The notes beneath the pieces were generated by a model. The model was not told the origin of the DNA and made no database searches. It worked only from the letters and a program-made list of their open reading frames with translations. Positions 1-12,002 of a DNA stretch of 64,000 nt are shown piece by piece; positions within the stretch are counted from its first letter, which is position 1, and each line of letters opens with the position of its first letter. Source of the stretch: Limnoperna fortunei (Eukaryota; Mollusca; Bivalvia; Mytilida; Modiolidae); the NCBI GenBank assembly GCA_944474755.1, contig OX104112.1:63705640-63769639 (forward strand). Direction: 5' to 3'. The translations under genes were made by a program, and so were the position numbers.

Positions 1-1062
1 TTTTTATTGTATCAATCAAAGGTAACCTTTTAACAAACTACTCGAAGCATAAAACTGACAATGTCGGTTCGTATCAGTTTCGATCTTGCAAAGGCTATAC
101 TCAAAGATGTCAAGTAGCTTGTGAGCAAAGTAATTTCGATTTCTTGACATCTCTCGGTAGTTATCGTTGATAACCTTTGTAAGGGTCATTATCCTATTCG
201 TGAAATGAATTTCTGGTTCCTGAAAATATAGTCCTAACTTTTTCATTCTTTCAAAATATAGCAGCAGGAAACAAAAATAGTCCCAATGTTATCTTTTGTT
301 TCTGCTTTTGTTTATAGGTGAAATTGCTTAAGAGTTGGTTCGGTATTCTGACAGGTATGGCATTACTGTAGAACAAGAATATTTTTTCGAGCCAATGTCT
401 TAACAGTGGATAACGATAGGATAATGGATAGGCTAATGACCTCTGTACTCTCTTCTCAGATTTTGGGTCGGCAGATTTACCAGCCAGACCCATCGCAATC
501 GTCGGCATGAAAAATTTGTGAATGTGGAAAAACATGATAACCGTGAATGAATGCATAGTTGAAATATTGCGTGGCATTCATTATAACAAATAACTGCTAA
601 CAATATATATATTATATAATTGTTATACAATTTATTATTATACTTCATGCAAAAATGCTGTCTTTTTATTTGACAGTAACCATGTGTTAATTTGTACTGA
701 TTTCGATTTTAGACCCGCCCATTTAGCAATGGTTGTTAATTCCTCGTGCTTTCCCCCCTACGAACACGAAAATTATCAACCGCCATAGCCGAAGTATACG
801 AGTGATAAAAAATTTATCACCCGCTAAGAACGAACATTGCCAACCTGGAAAATTATCAGTCGCACCAGCTGAAATTTACTTACAGGTCGTTTGTCTTTCC
901 GCACAGACTTGTCAAAGACACAACAAATATATGACAATGGTCAATTATTATTTCGAAAAACAACTAGCAGACAAAACAAAAATTCTCCATTAAAACTTCA
1001 ATACAGTATAGGTATGGTATTTCACAATTCTTGTTTAGATAATAGGCATTCAGAATAATAAA
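1..1062. other. AT-rich sequence, probably gene C intron 3
   Basis: I see no exon, domain or known repeat here. Minus-strand frames at 16-246 and 251-577 are not recognisable. Exon 4 of gene C was looked for and not found. Confidence 0.5.
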
Positions 1063-1172
1063 AATCATACTGCCTTTGAACTACTGTGTTAGGGTAGATT
1101 ATCACACGAAGAAAAAATTATTTCTTCATGTGATAATCTACCCTAACATACTCATTTAAAGGCAGTGTGATT
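1063..1172. repeat. Fold-back element
   Basis: Inverted arms of about 45 bp with TGTTAGGGTAGATTATCACA and its complement flank a short AAAAAATTATTT loop. Confidence 0.85.
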
Positions 1173-1705
1173 ATACTAAAGATGCAAGTTGGACAAAACA
1201 GGTAATGTACATGTTTTGTGACATGGGGACTTGGTTACCTTTAATTACTTCTGGTGAGGAAAAGTATTCCATAACGATTGTGAACCAATAAGGGGAAAAT
1301 AAGCACAAGATTTTGAAATCAAGAACCAACTCCCATAATTCCCCGATATATACCATTTATTTAAGATTAGATATATAATGATTTCAATTGCCCTTGCTCA
1401 TTCGCCCGTTTGTCTGTGCTACTATTAAGGCGTTGACCAAATTTTTTACGAGGACAATCGGTAAAATGGGATTCAAAGAATTGCAGGGAACTGTTTCCGC
1501 AAAGACTTGAACACTTGAGTTATCAATTTGAAATTTTGTTAAATATGAGTCACGAATTTACCTTATTAAAAAGAAGCTATATGAAGCCATAAATTTCAGA
1601 AAAGATGAATGAAAAGAACCATAATAAACATGTTGTATAGCCGATCTAGTTTATAATATTGATTTGCAATAGATCGTTAAAAACGTTTGGGAGGTAAATA
1701 CTTAC

Positions 1706-1753
1706 CCCTTGAACCCCTTGGCTTGAATTATAATCAGCTGAAAATTTCTTTTC
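1706..1753 (-). CDS. Gene C exon 3 (switch-I region)
   Basis: This is a 48-nt, phase-0 exon flanked by a TTTCAG acceptor and a GTAAGT donor. It encodes 16 residues, EKKFSADYNSSQGVQG, aligned with the switch-I region of Ras. The paralogous exon of gene B (55264-55311) has the same length and the same surrounding intron sequence. Confidence 0.75.
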
Positions 1754-4700
1754 CTGAAAGAAAAGTGTAATCAATATGTATTATCATGTATACAAAACAC
1801 ATTACTAAACTATGGCAACGAAACAAACAGCGTCCATTGTAAGTATCTAACCAACGAGCGAGCACTTTTATTCTCGTCATAGTTCTATAAATCGACGGAA
1901 ACCCACGTCCGGTCGCGCTCTTGCTTTGATATCAACTACCGACTATGGGTGCACTTGTGTATATTTTCTCGTTTCAATGAGTATTAATACAATTATTAGC
2001 AAATAGGAACGCCGTTTTCCGGATACAAATCTTCAATTTTTAAGGTGCGAAAATTATATGCTAACATCGATACGACGACCATTCATGCATGTTTTGCACA
2101 AATATAATACAGGGCGTCGGTGGCCGAGTGGTAAAGGTAGTTAGTAACATATCGATCACTAGGTCTGTCAACACTGAGATTGTGCGTTCGAGTCTAACTG
2201 ATGGCAGGGTACGCTCGACTCCAATCTTAAGGATTGCCAGTTTCCTACCAAAGGTCCGGGTTTTCTCTCGGAACTCCGCAAAGATTAAACTGAAATACAA
2301 CTGAAAGTGGCATTAATACAAACAAATAATTATAATAACAGATAAAATTTATCTCAGCCGAGGTCCCAACCCCCTCGGCATCCGAGCGTCGACACATTAC
2401 CACTAGCGAAGAGCTAAACCTTCGACAAGTGAGTACTGTGATAGATTGTATAATACGTGTCTAGGTCAATATTGAGAAATCAGGCCTAGTGTTTTATTAT
2501 AGAAAAAGAGGAAAATAAGCACTACTTGTCAATTATGGCTAAAGTCGACACCACCCTATCCAATGGCGGGCTAAACTCGCAACCTCAGTGTTGAGCAGCT
2601 GTTGATCTAACTATAGTGGTTTTCTTTCGTATTGCAAACTCAAAACCAAGACGAAATGAAAATGTAGTTCGATTTTCATTTCTTTTTTTTTACTCACGGT
2701 TATTCTGCGTATTAAACTAGTTTTTCCGCAATGTTTTGAACCACAAACCAACACTGTGATTCGTCTGAAAATATACAGATATAGAATAAAAAACACTCTT
2801 AAGGGTAAACATAACAAACAGTATCATGAAATGTTGTTTCCAAAAATCATGTAATACGTGTAATACGCGATTCAAAATGCGAAGTCGACACATTTTTCTG
2901 ATAGTTATTTCAAAATACAAGATTCAAAATTTATTTGCATTCACTGAAATCACGCATTTAAATGTTACAAGAAGATGATATTGAAATCACAAAGCATTTC
3001 AAGTTTTCTGACACAGCAGCATACATTTTAAATTACATTTGTTTTGCAGTAGGTAATCAACCCAATCATTGGGTATAATTACTTGGTATATATTTAGTCC
3101 TTAGTTTTTAACTTTTTCGCAAAAAAAGTATGAAACTCATCTCCGATTTCTCCTTTGTTACCTAATTTACACACCCTGTTGTCCAGAGTAAGGCCTGTCT
3201 ATCTGCCTGTCTTGACAGGAAATTTAATGTCTGAGCACCATCTGTTATTCAATGCATGAATCGGTTATTCTTGCTTAATTATATAAAGTATCTCTCTTGT
3301 ATGAATTATGTTTTACGTTTAAGATAAGCCGCACGCCGTGACGACTGTGACATTAAATGATAGATTGATTGATTGTTGGATGTTTGCTTAAGTCCAGCGA
3401 GCAGTATTTCAGCTATATTCCGGACGAGAACAGGTTAACAAGCAAATAATCAACAAAAAACGGGGGTGGGTGGGAACAAAGGGAATACAATCGACTGCCA
3501 CAGGAAAAGTATGGATTTTTGAGTAGGGGCGGAGAATTTAGCCTTTGTAGCGGCTAAAATGAGGATACTCTTTTTCAAAATCTACAAAACAGGTCATTAT
3601 CGTGCAAGGAGCGTGGCACCCTCCATAAAATGATAATGATAAAGAAGACGCTGTTTATTTTTTCCGCTTATATTATTTTTATTCAGAAGACATTGACCGT
3701 CCCAATTATAACCGATTCCGGATTCTGCAATAATTGATTCGAAATGCTCAATCAATTTAAAATTAAATTTCTGCGTAAAAAATTCCACCAAATTTTTTAG
3801 TCTTTTTAACCATTTTTGCCAAAAAAATTCTTGAATTTGAAGTTATCTCCGTATACTATGCAATGCGGTGTACTTTTCCTTACACACAAAAAAATCAATT
3901 TGATAAATTGTAAATATATTTTTTTCAATTTCAAGTATGTACATAAATGTTTTTAATATAAATACACAAACATCTAAAAAGGGTTAGCCATGTATGCATG
4001 AGATATGAATTATATAATATGAACTTTAAAATATGTGTCTAAAGGACATACACATGTAACTCAATCATTGTCGGTACAGGGTAAAGGGCAAAATTTACAT
4101 TTATTGACTGCATTTTGTTTAACGTCAAGCGTGCAATATTTTCAGCTAAAAAAATTGTAGATATTGAATTTGTGTTTGCGACAATCGGTAAACACGTATG
4201 AAATGAAAAATGGCTATACATTAGCCAATCATGCAGGCAACACTTGTTAAAAGGATTGAGCGAAGATTAAGTAATAGAACATACTGCAGCTAGCACTAAT
4301 GCAGACTAAACTAAGCTAAAAGGTACATAGCAAACAAAGAAAACACTCATGCAGACTAAACTAAGCAGCCAAAGAATGCATTGGCACAGACATTACCGAT
4401 ACAATAGATACAATACTATGAATACACTCAGACTGACATTCTTAATAAATGTACATTTGATAAGCATGTAGGTAGCTTAAGATGAGGAGACAATACATAA
4501 ATCAATAAATGCGATTAACACTAATACAAACTAAAGCTAAGCACAGAGAGCCATGTACGACAGCTTATCTCTGTAGGGTATGCTGCCGTGTATCTTTCTA
4601 TAACAGAAAGAACAAGAAATCCTTCCCCTTTTCATCAACTTATGAAAGTTATAAATTGGTTTAATCCCATTTCCTCATTTAAATTAATTGCTAGATAATT

Positions 4701-7700
4701 ACACAGGTTTGCTGCAGCATACCTAATAGAGTGTTAGCCATACCTTGATGCAATCAGCTTTGGCATACTCATCTTATCTCTGTATCTAAAACAGTAAATA
4801 TTATCTTTCTTAGTCAATGAAATATGTAGGTATACAGTTGTTTGTTATATTAATTATCTAATACACTTCAATAAAGCAACCGATCATATGTATTCAAGGG
4901 ATTATATATATAAACCGCAAAACCATTCCTGATTTCCAAGTTTTTTTGTGTTTTCCTCCCCCCAAAAATGCTACGCTAAAGGACAATAACTGAAGTTTGA
5001 TAATATAAAAGAGTAATAAGTTGTCACTCTCCCCAACGTTACTTTACTGTTGTGATGCTTTTTTTACAAATTTTTGAGATATAGTTGTTGAACGTCACAA
5101 GTAACACCAACCCATTTTACTTCGTCTTCACATAACGGTATTATATCATTTCTATTTAAATTAAGTAATATTCAGATCATGTGCCTTTTTATCTACTGAT
5201 ATTGCCTGGAATCTGCATAGGGTTCTCATTTGATTAAAATATTACTATCATTTTCCAGGGTTCTTACAAGATCACCCAAGTCATTGCTGCTTTATGATAA
5301 AGTGTTGTCATTAGCGTAGTGAGCATACGGGCTAACATACAAAGTTAAAATGTTTTTACTAAAGACATTGAAAAGCACGGGGCCATGTATTTAGCCTTGG
5401 GTGACGCCTTTGTAAATGTCCAAAATGGAGCTAAATACAGATCCAATTATGACACATCGTTTGCTATTACTCAGACAGCTTTTAGTAGAAAAAGGGCATT
5501 TTCCGATAATCCATAAATTTCAAGATTTAACAGAAGCAACTCGTGTTGTAAACAGCCAAACGACTTAAACAAGACCATCGATATAGCAGCAACTAACTTA
5601 TTGTCATCTAGTGCCTGACGCCAGTTTTCAACAATTCAAACAATTGTGTCCTGGCGGATATAACCTGATCTAAATGCAGATAGGAATACATTAAATTTGT
5701 TATAACAAAGATTATCTATTGCCTGTTCGAAAACTTGAAATAATGGGCAGTGACTGATTGGTCTATAATTGCCTTTGTCCATGGTACTATTCTTCTTCTG
5801 AATGATAAGCTTCCGAGAGATTTTAGGTATATCATGAAAACTACATGTAGATGTTTTAAAAGATTTGTTTATAAGTCGTAGAATTGGCATTTTAATAACT
5901 GGGCTTGCAGTTTTTAAAATTTTTGGTGCGATTTCATCTATATATGTCGCCTTTTTGATACTTATATACTTTATTTGTTTTTTCTACAAATTTCTCTGCG
6001 ATTGGTTTAATAATTAATTTGCCAGATTCTGCATTGTGGCAGATTTGTTCCACAACTAATACACTAAAATGACTTCTATCTACAGATATTGAATCATTTC
6101 TTATATCTGACCACATTTGTAAAAAAAAATAAAATGTGATCAAAGATACCAAGGTTAATAAAATTTTACTACGCCAGACGCGCATTTCGTCTTATCAAGA
6201 CTCATCAGTGGCGCTCGAACCCAAACAATATTTAAAATCCAATGAACGAGATGATGTTGAGCTTTTATCACCAAAATTCCAAAACGTTATACCAAAATCC
6301 GGCTAAGGCTATCTACACCTTGAAAATAGAAAAGCCTTAGAATTAAAATAATTTTCGAAATTTCAGGGCAGCAAATTTAGACAATGATTATATCAATGAA
6401 AGAATCAATGATATTCCTGTCAGCACGGAAGTGTGACAACTGAAAGTATTGTTAAATACATCGCCGGTATATGTCTGGTTGGTGATGATATGATCATTTT
6501 GATAAAGATAAATAATGTCTTTGTTAGTGAGAAAAGGTTCAATTGTGGGCCAGAAATCTTAACTTTTACATGTAGGTCCGTCTACACATCTTTCCATAAA
6601 ATAATTTTTTATAAAAAGTGTTTTTTAAATCTATTAATCAAATTCCTTTGTACTCTTTTTGTTAAATCATCAAAAATGTGTTATTAGACATAAAACCGCT
6701 GTTTGTAAACGCATAAAAACCATTGTCTGTCATTTATAATAAGTTTCATACTTGTGGATTAAATAAATTAATACTCCAGGTTTCTCTTTCTGTCTCTATC
6801 TGAGCGAAGGTATGCTTGTAATCCTCCACCTCTAGCGTTTCTGTATGCCCTCAACAAGGTATACATGTAATTGACAGTCTAATAAAGATTCATCTTTAGT
6901 TTGGTCTAAGCAAAAAACAGAAGGTAATCATTATTTTTTAAGAAGTTCAATAACATGGCACACTTTGTAGCGTAAACTATTGATGTTTAAAACGTCTCAT
7001 GTGATCCTTACGCAGTGTGTCTGATAATTCGTTAAAGATATCATTTTGCGTATCATTCTCTGTGTTTATTAAATCAATGTTTTACATGTAGCTTCAATCA
7101 GACTGCTGTCAGTGGTACGCGACAGCAAAAAACCACTACTATAAAATGTAAAAAATGATTAAGTAAAATTTGGTAGTCTTTTTGAGTACTGTACGCAAAT
7201 AAAGTAATCAGTTCAAGTTAGATTAACTGTTGGGTGGACAATGATGTACATTTAAAATGTTCCATTCATCGCAAAAACACACTGGATAGCTTTTTGATTT
7301 GATTTTATATAGAAATTCGATTTTGAAAGTGTTCTCTGAAAGTTTTGTTGCAGACAGTAGCAACATTTACACCTCGGTTTCTTGTGAGCTCTGGTCATAC
7401 AAAAATTATAACAGATTTCCTAAATATGATATGAAGCAGATGGTAATTGCTAACAGTTGAAAACAGCGTCCTTCTGCCATGACTGGACATTACTCCAGCT
7501 TACCGTATATACATTTCAGTATCACATGTTCAGAATTGCATTATTGTAAGACAATTTGAAATAACATTAACACTGGACAAGTACATTGATCTATAAAATG
7601 ATCTGCTTGTAATAGAGTAAATTCGTGGTTTTGTTAACAATTGACTTGGTACGTTCGGTTATTCTTCTTAACTATTTCTAACGCTCAGGGTAAACTATTT

Positions 7701-8595
7701 GGCATAAAGGGCCAACCCGTGGTAAAATCATATGATTGTCACAATGAACTATTTCCTTATTATATTACTTCATCACAAAATTATTAATAAAATCTACACA
7801 CAAAAATTGATATATTATAGTATTAATTAATGGGTGTTTTTATAATGGCCCTGTTATATGCCCACGGTCTGTAATAATTTCAGAGGATGGCTGTAATGAC
7901 CCGAGGCAACAAATCAACATTTAAACAAATACAACATTTTTTTTCTTCCTGAAATCTTTTCAATTTCCCCACGCCTGAGTGGATACATGTATCAATGTTT
8001 ATCTAAATTAAGTATGCATTTTGACAAAATCTGAAAAATTAGCGATGCATATCATGTATACATGTGATGCATTATTGTCGAAACTGATTTTTGTCAAAAT
8101 AATAAATGGAATGGCTCTCATTCTATGAATGAAATAAGACGTCATAATACGTGTGACGCTATGGACTATATTTAATTTTGCGAGGAATAAAAAATATAAA
8201 ACATCCATTTTTGTCTGTCTTTTTTAGATTTTTGCGTAGTGATACAAATGTTCACAACTGTCTTGACGTGATACATGTAGTTGTACCTACACATAATGTA
8301 TGTAATGGGTATTTATTGTTCAGTCCATCACCAATCCTTGAAATATTTCCCAATCAACAAGAGAGAGATTCGACAAAAATCATAACAGTCATCTTGATAT
8401 TTTATTTTCGTAATCTCAATGTAATGAAGCCCTGATTTGTCCGTATTGGCCCTGTGTGGACAATTATAATGCACATGCATGTTTGCCATAATAACACTTA
8501 GAACTTGGTTAATTAGGTGAGTTAATGGAACTTTTGCAACAGAACGTAAAAGAATAATTAAGAATATCAACAAATAATATTACTCACCTTGTCAT
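1706..8595 (-). CDS. Gene C: Ras-like small GTPase, first three exons (runs off the left edge)
   Basis: Three exons are inside the window: 8588-8595 (start codon), 2698-2764 (P-loop GSKHCGKTS) and 1706-1753 (switch-I region with ADYNSS). Lengths of 8, 67 and 48 nt and their phases match gene B, and the intron sequence around exons 2 and 3 is also recognisably related to gene B, so this is a segmental duplicate. I found no exon-4 equivalent between position 1 and 1705, so the rest of the gene should lie to the left of the window. Intron 1 (about 5.8 kb) contains a decayed CR1/L2-like LINE, and intron 2 contains a tRNA-derived SINE. Whether the gene is intact cannot be judged from here. Confidence 0.72.
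2112..2310 (+). mobile_element. tRNA-derived SINE
   Basis: The head GGTGGCCGAGTGGTAAAGG (A-box) and GCGTTCGAGTC (B-box) resemble a Leu/Ser-type tRNA. It is followed by GGGTACGCTCGACT and a degraded body. The same head and body occur at 54859 and, inverted, at 58950. It lies in intron 2 of gene C. Confidence 0.75.
2340..2510 (-). other. Intron segment conserved between genes B and C
   Basis: GGCATCCGAGCGTCGACA (about 2379-2396) also occurs in intron 2 of gene B (about 56969-56986), and the following 100 bp (CTTTCGACAAGTG-like, GAAATCAGGC) are related. It records the duplication, and the exact 18-base match is notable. Confidence 0.65.
2530..2615 (-). mobile_element. Degraded tRNA-derived SINE head
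   Basis: Reversed, the stretch contains a degenerate B-box region GAGGTTGCGAGTTTAGCCC and the GTCGAC body motif of the same SINE family. The A-box is barely recognisable. Confidence 0.45.
2698..2764 (-). CDS. Gene C exon 2 (P-loop)
   Basis: This is a 67-nt exon between a TTTTCAG acceptor and a GTGAGT donor. It encodes the first beta strand and P-loop, VLVCGSKHCGKTSLIRRIT. The first base completes the codon split by intron 1. The nucleotide-binding GKT is intact. Confidence 0.82.
3352..3520 (+). mobile_element. SINE-body-like dispersed repeat
   Basis: The block GATTGATTGTTGG, then GTCCAGCGAGCAGTATTTCAG and CTATATTCCGGACGAGAA, recurs in diverged form near 41275-41335, 42225-42365 and 43265-43310. 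I believe it is a common molluscan repeat linked to tRNA-derived SINEs. Confidence 0.5.
3521..4639. other. Gene C intron 1, left part
   Basis: This is AT-rich. The only pattern is a short direct repeat ATGCAGACTAAACTAAGC near 4300 and 4350. No gene is seen. Confidence 0.5.
4640..6130 (-). pseudogene. Decayed CR1/L2-like LINE reverse transcriptase
   Basis: Reading leftwards, broken frames give NYRPIS, FEQAIDN and FLSAFRSGY (RT blocks, 5640-5890), then LGDLVRTLENDSNILIK (near 5280), VKWVGV and ISKICKKASQQ (near 5050-5120), then FILSNFSYCPLA (near 4990-5010) and MPKLIASRYG with RYAAA (near 4720-4780). This order matches the RT and C-terminal region of CR1/L2/Rex1-type elements. Stops and frameshifts are frequent, so it is old. 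It lies in intron 1 of gene C. Confidence 0.68.
6165..6225. repeat. Mussel-type dispersed repeat
   Basis: The string around CAGACGCGCATTTCGTC followed by AAGACTCATCAGTGGCGCTC is one I recall as common in Mytilus sequences. It is the main clue to genus; the attribution is from memory. Confidence 0.5.
6226..8587. other. Gene C intron 1, right part
   Basis: This is AT-rich sequence with scattered ACATGTA motifs. Short frames at 6433-6687, 8008-8208, 8178-8435 and 8328-8573 show no protein-like signal. I see nothing else. Confidence 0.5.
8588..8595 (-). CDS. Gene C exon 1 (8-nt coding start)
   Basis: The sequence ATGACAAG followed by GTGAGT supplies the start codon plus a split third codon. The same eight bases and donor occur at 28848, 29423 and 60203, each inside a conserved block of about 130 bp. 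When joined to exon 2 the reading frame continues directly into the P-loop strand, which is why I chose this start. Confidence 0.7.
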
Positions 8596-8715
8596 TTTAC
8601 AGTCACAGTGGGTTCAGTATTTAGATTGTATTGATGTTGTCAGGGATTATGGGTCTGCTATCGATTTAAAATTTTACCTGTAAACAATCGTATGCTCTAG
8701 TGAACATTTTAATCT
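8588..8715 (-). promoter_or_regulatory. Conserved 5' module of gene C
   Basis: This block upstream of the gene C start codon is conserved in the other three first-exon copies. Its strongest part is TTTACCTGTAAACAATCGT (plus strand, about 8673-8691), which on the coding strand contains TGTTTAC, a forkhead-type core. It sits about 80 bp upstream of the ATG and could be promoter or 5' UTR. No clear TATA box is seen. Confidence 0.5.
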
Positions 8716-9169
8716 AATATTAATTTGAAATTGTCACACAAGCTTTCACAGATTAAAAGTGTTAGCATCAATTCAGAAATAATTCATGAGGAATACGATG
8801 TTGTACTTATTTACACAAAGTATGGGCCTTTATATTCGATTATTTTTTACCTATCCATAGCGAGGTAGGAAATAGTAATATTAAAGCTTAACCCATTTGT
8901 AAAAGAGTACAACATTATACGCAGAATGAATTATTACAATTCCCATATGACAAAATCCTGTGTTTTTTTATTCAACAGACCTTTTATGCTATTATTTTCT
9001 AGCCGCCATTTTCAAGATGAACAATTTTTTTGTCAATAAAAAACTTTTCAAGTTTGCAATGTACGTTGACAAAATACAACTCAACAAAACATGTATTGAA
9101 TACTTTACTATAACGTGCCCTCGATAAATCTTATTTCTTGACTTTTAAAATTCAGGCGTTTATATTATG

Positions 9170-9335
9170 ACGTTGTAACCCCCTGTGACGTTTCTTCGCA
9201 TTGCGCATGTGCGAAGTGGGAATATACTTTAATTCGATATTATAAAAAGAAATAAGTAGAACAATATTTAACCATTAATCAATACTATTTACAATTCGTT
9301 GTCACTTGTTTGCGAAGAATACACGTATGACGTCA
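9170..9335. promoter_or_regulatory. CpG-richer island with NRF1-like and CRE-like sites
   Basis: In an AT-rich area this stretch has TTGCGCATGTGCGAA (NRF1-like, near 9202), a GTGACGTTT and, near 9328, TGACGTCA. It lies about 600 bp upstream of the gene C first exon module. An open frame of 73 codons starts at 9306 but looks like no known family. Confidence 0.25.
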
Positions 9336-10549
9336 ATCGGTCACGCGCTGAGGCGTGGCGAATATAGCAAGTTATGTTATGCAAAATGGACAGCTAGAAA
9401 GTATTTAAAAGAAATTAAAATATTAGGTTATATGTCATTTGCTGTTATAAGGACGTCATATAAAAAATGGGCAATTAAAACAGATATTAAATTACTGACT
9501 TGTGAATTACCACCTTGTGAAAGCTAATCTTTCCTACGAATTGTCTTAAGCAATTTCTTAGAACCATCATGTCGTAGACAGTACAACCAGATGTTTTATC
9601 ATAGCAAATAAGATCTTAAGAGCACACTTAATATTACATTATTAAAATATCTATATTTTAGTAGACAGCAGTAAATACACATATTATGTAAGTAATTTTT
9701 TCTATTCATCTTAATTCTCTGAATTCTCTGCATTTTTAAAGATACCTAGGCCTATAATGACGATCAAATTTTGAAATAAATATTTCTTGTACCTGAACGA
9801 AAATATAAAGATAATTTAATGCTTAAAACACATTGTATTAATATGCACTAAAACAAATTTATTTTAAAAAATTAAACATGTTATTCCCTATTTTTGGAAT
9901 ACAAGAGTTACTTCCCATTTTCAAGAGTTGTCTTTCATAACAGCAGGTATCTCGTATTGAGCAGATAGGGAAAAATCACGTTTTTATTTTTTTTTAAATA
10001 ATGTCTGTGGACTTACTCTTTCAGTACAACTAAAAAAATTGCAGAATTAGTTTGCACATCATAATAAATTTTACCGGATGCTTTGCTATAGTATAGTAGA
10101 AAAACAACTTTTTACCCACAGTAGGTACTATAAAGTACCTGCTCTAAAGAACAGATAACTCTGCAAATGGGAGATAAATCTTGTTCACCGCAAGTAGGGA
10201 ATACACCTGATACAATTTAGTTCTAAAGTACAAACCGATTTAATTTGATCTATTTACAATGTCTCGATCCAGAAACGAATACACAATGCCTATAAAAGTT
10301 GAGACTTTCAAGATCCTGCAACGCTCACGTGACTTGCCAAAACAAAACTTTTTAGACGACATTACTTTTCTTGCAAATGTTAATATTAAATTAATAACTT
10401 TTAAGAGAGACTGTTTCTGAAAGATGCTTGTCAATGTATGTTGCCATGTTGAAATTCCTATCAGCAGCAAAACTCAAAGTTATTAGAGAACTATCTCGGC
10501 TTTATTTGTGCATGATTTTATTTTCATGTGCAGGACAGTTTGTGTGAAA

Positions 10550-11060
10550 AAGCCGTTCTTATGGTTTTCCAATAGGGTCGTATTTTAAGATATGTGCCAC
10601 TTATATATCAAATGAGAAGGAAATAAGGCATTAATGGCCCAAGCAGCCATGTTTAATTTCTAATTGGCTCGAAACACTAAAACATAATAAGATAATTATC
10701 CAATCTTAATTTTTACATAATGATGGAGGCCATCTAGGATTTTGAATCGGCGGCACAAAAATCTCAAACCTTAAGAAAATCATCTAAGGTACGGTTCAAT
10801 ATTTCAAATTAATCTGTCAATTTGTGAGAAGATTTTTTAAAATATAGCCAATCAGAACGCATTAATGGGCATGTCGGTCATGTTGAATACCTAATCAACA
10901 TGAAAAACTGAAACTTTGTTAAGAACTACCCAAAAGACATTAGTGCCAAGTTTGGTTCAAAGTCAAGTTGTTTTGTAGAAGGAAATAGAAATGTGAAAAG
11001 TTTACGGCCGTTGACGACGACAATGACAGACGCCAAGTGCTGAGAATACATAATATCATC
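10550..11060. repeat. Probable dispersed repeat relic
   Basis: The stretch with GGCCATGTTTAATTT-like text and GTTTACGGCCGTTGACG followed by GACAGACGCCAAGTG resembles widespread molluscan repeats. It shows no coding capacity. Confidence 0.35.
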
Positions 11061-11460
11061 GTTTGTATATGTATGGTAGGTGAAGACATTTATTAATTAG
11101 GAACATTTGCTTAGTTGGCATAACGCAAATAATTTGGAGGCACTCCTTGAATACTGTATTAATAATAGTTTCGTCAAATTTGCCTAAGTATATTGTTGAA
11201 CACACTGCGGGAGATTTGGCGTCCCATACAACCTGTTTAACCCCACATTGCGTTTAAAATGCCCGTAAGAAGTGATCAGGATCATTGATATAGTTGCTTC
11301 ATTTTTGGTTGTTGGTTCTCTAATTTCGGGTTTCTTGGACTTTGATTTGTGGACATGTCTTGTTGACATTTTTCTCGTCGTTCGGTATTTTATTAATGCT
11401 ATGAAACTCATCGTTAACGAAACAAATTCTTAAAAATTTTAAAAAGTTACTTTAATGTTA

Positions 11461-11466
11461 TTTATT
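11461..11466 (-). terminator. Poly(A) signal candidate of gene A
   Basis: An AATAAA hexamer on the coding strand lies about 156 bp after the stop codon of gene A. It is the first such hexamer I see downstream. Confidence 0.45.
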
Positions 11467-11621
11467 GTTTAGTCGTCAATTTTGATATCGTTTTTAATAG
11501 TGGTGTAAATGAACTTTGTCGTTGAAAGTCACGTATCTCCATTCATGTTATTGTTTTTCCGTTAAATGAACTACAAAAATATTTAATTGTTCAAAATTAA
11601 TTCCAACTCCAAATGCAGCGA

Positions 11622-12002
11622 TCAACTTATTACACAACAGCTACTTCTTTCAAGTGTTCTCACGTTTTGATGCGATGAATTATGCTTCTCAGAATTAGAG
11701 ATTGACAACGATTGACCCTGTTCTGATCCACGTCTTGTTGTTGTTACGGTTTGAGGTTGTATGTTTTGGGAATCAGACGTTGACAACGACTGACTCTGTT
11801 CTGTACCTCCTTCAGTTGTTTCCTTTTGAATTTGTGTCGACGAATTCTTGCATTTTGAAGAGGAGATTGAAGGAGGCTGCCATTTCCCGGTACAGGGTTT
11901 ACATAGTATTCGACTTAGTAGTAACATAAGCATCTCTTGAACATTTATGTTTTCTTTTGCACTTGTTTCAATGTGGAGTATGTTTTCATTTCTAACGAAT
12001 TG
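11622..12002 (-). CDS. Gene A exon 7 (G5 motif, long tail, CAAX)
   Basis: This last exon encodes 126 residues and a TGA stop. It opens with NENILHIETSAKENINVQEM, which is the G5 motif and the start of helix 5. It continues with a Ser/Thr/Gln-rich tail of about 90 residues that contains two related segments (EQSQSLSTSDS and EQGQSLSISNS), and ends in SSCCVIS. The terminal CVIS fits a farnesylation signal, and the adjacent cysteine could be palmitoylated by analogy with Ras. Gene B has only 55 residues in this exon, so the extra length is specific to gene A. Confidence 0.87.
   Translation of the reverse strand, partial: QFVRNENILHIETSAKENINVQEMLMLLLSRILCKPCTGKWQPPSISSSKCKNSSTQIQKETTEGGTEQSQSLSTSDSQNIQPQTVTTTRRGSEQGQSLSISNSEKHNSSHQNVRTLERSSCCVIS

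Larger units (their letters stand above)
8716..11460. other. Intergenic stretch between genes C and A
   Basis: Apart from the site-rich patch at 9170-9335 and the repeat relic at 10550-11060, I see no gene here. Confidence 0.5.

Noticed and set aside
2089..2304. Overlapping 71- and 79-codon frames on opposite strands
   Set aside because: Both lie inside a tRNA-derived SINE.
11702..11929. 75-codon plus-strand frame
   Set aside because: It is the antisense shadow of gene A exon 7, whose own frame has G5 and CAAX motifs.
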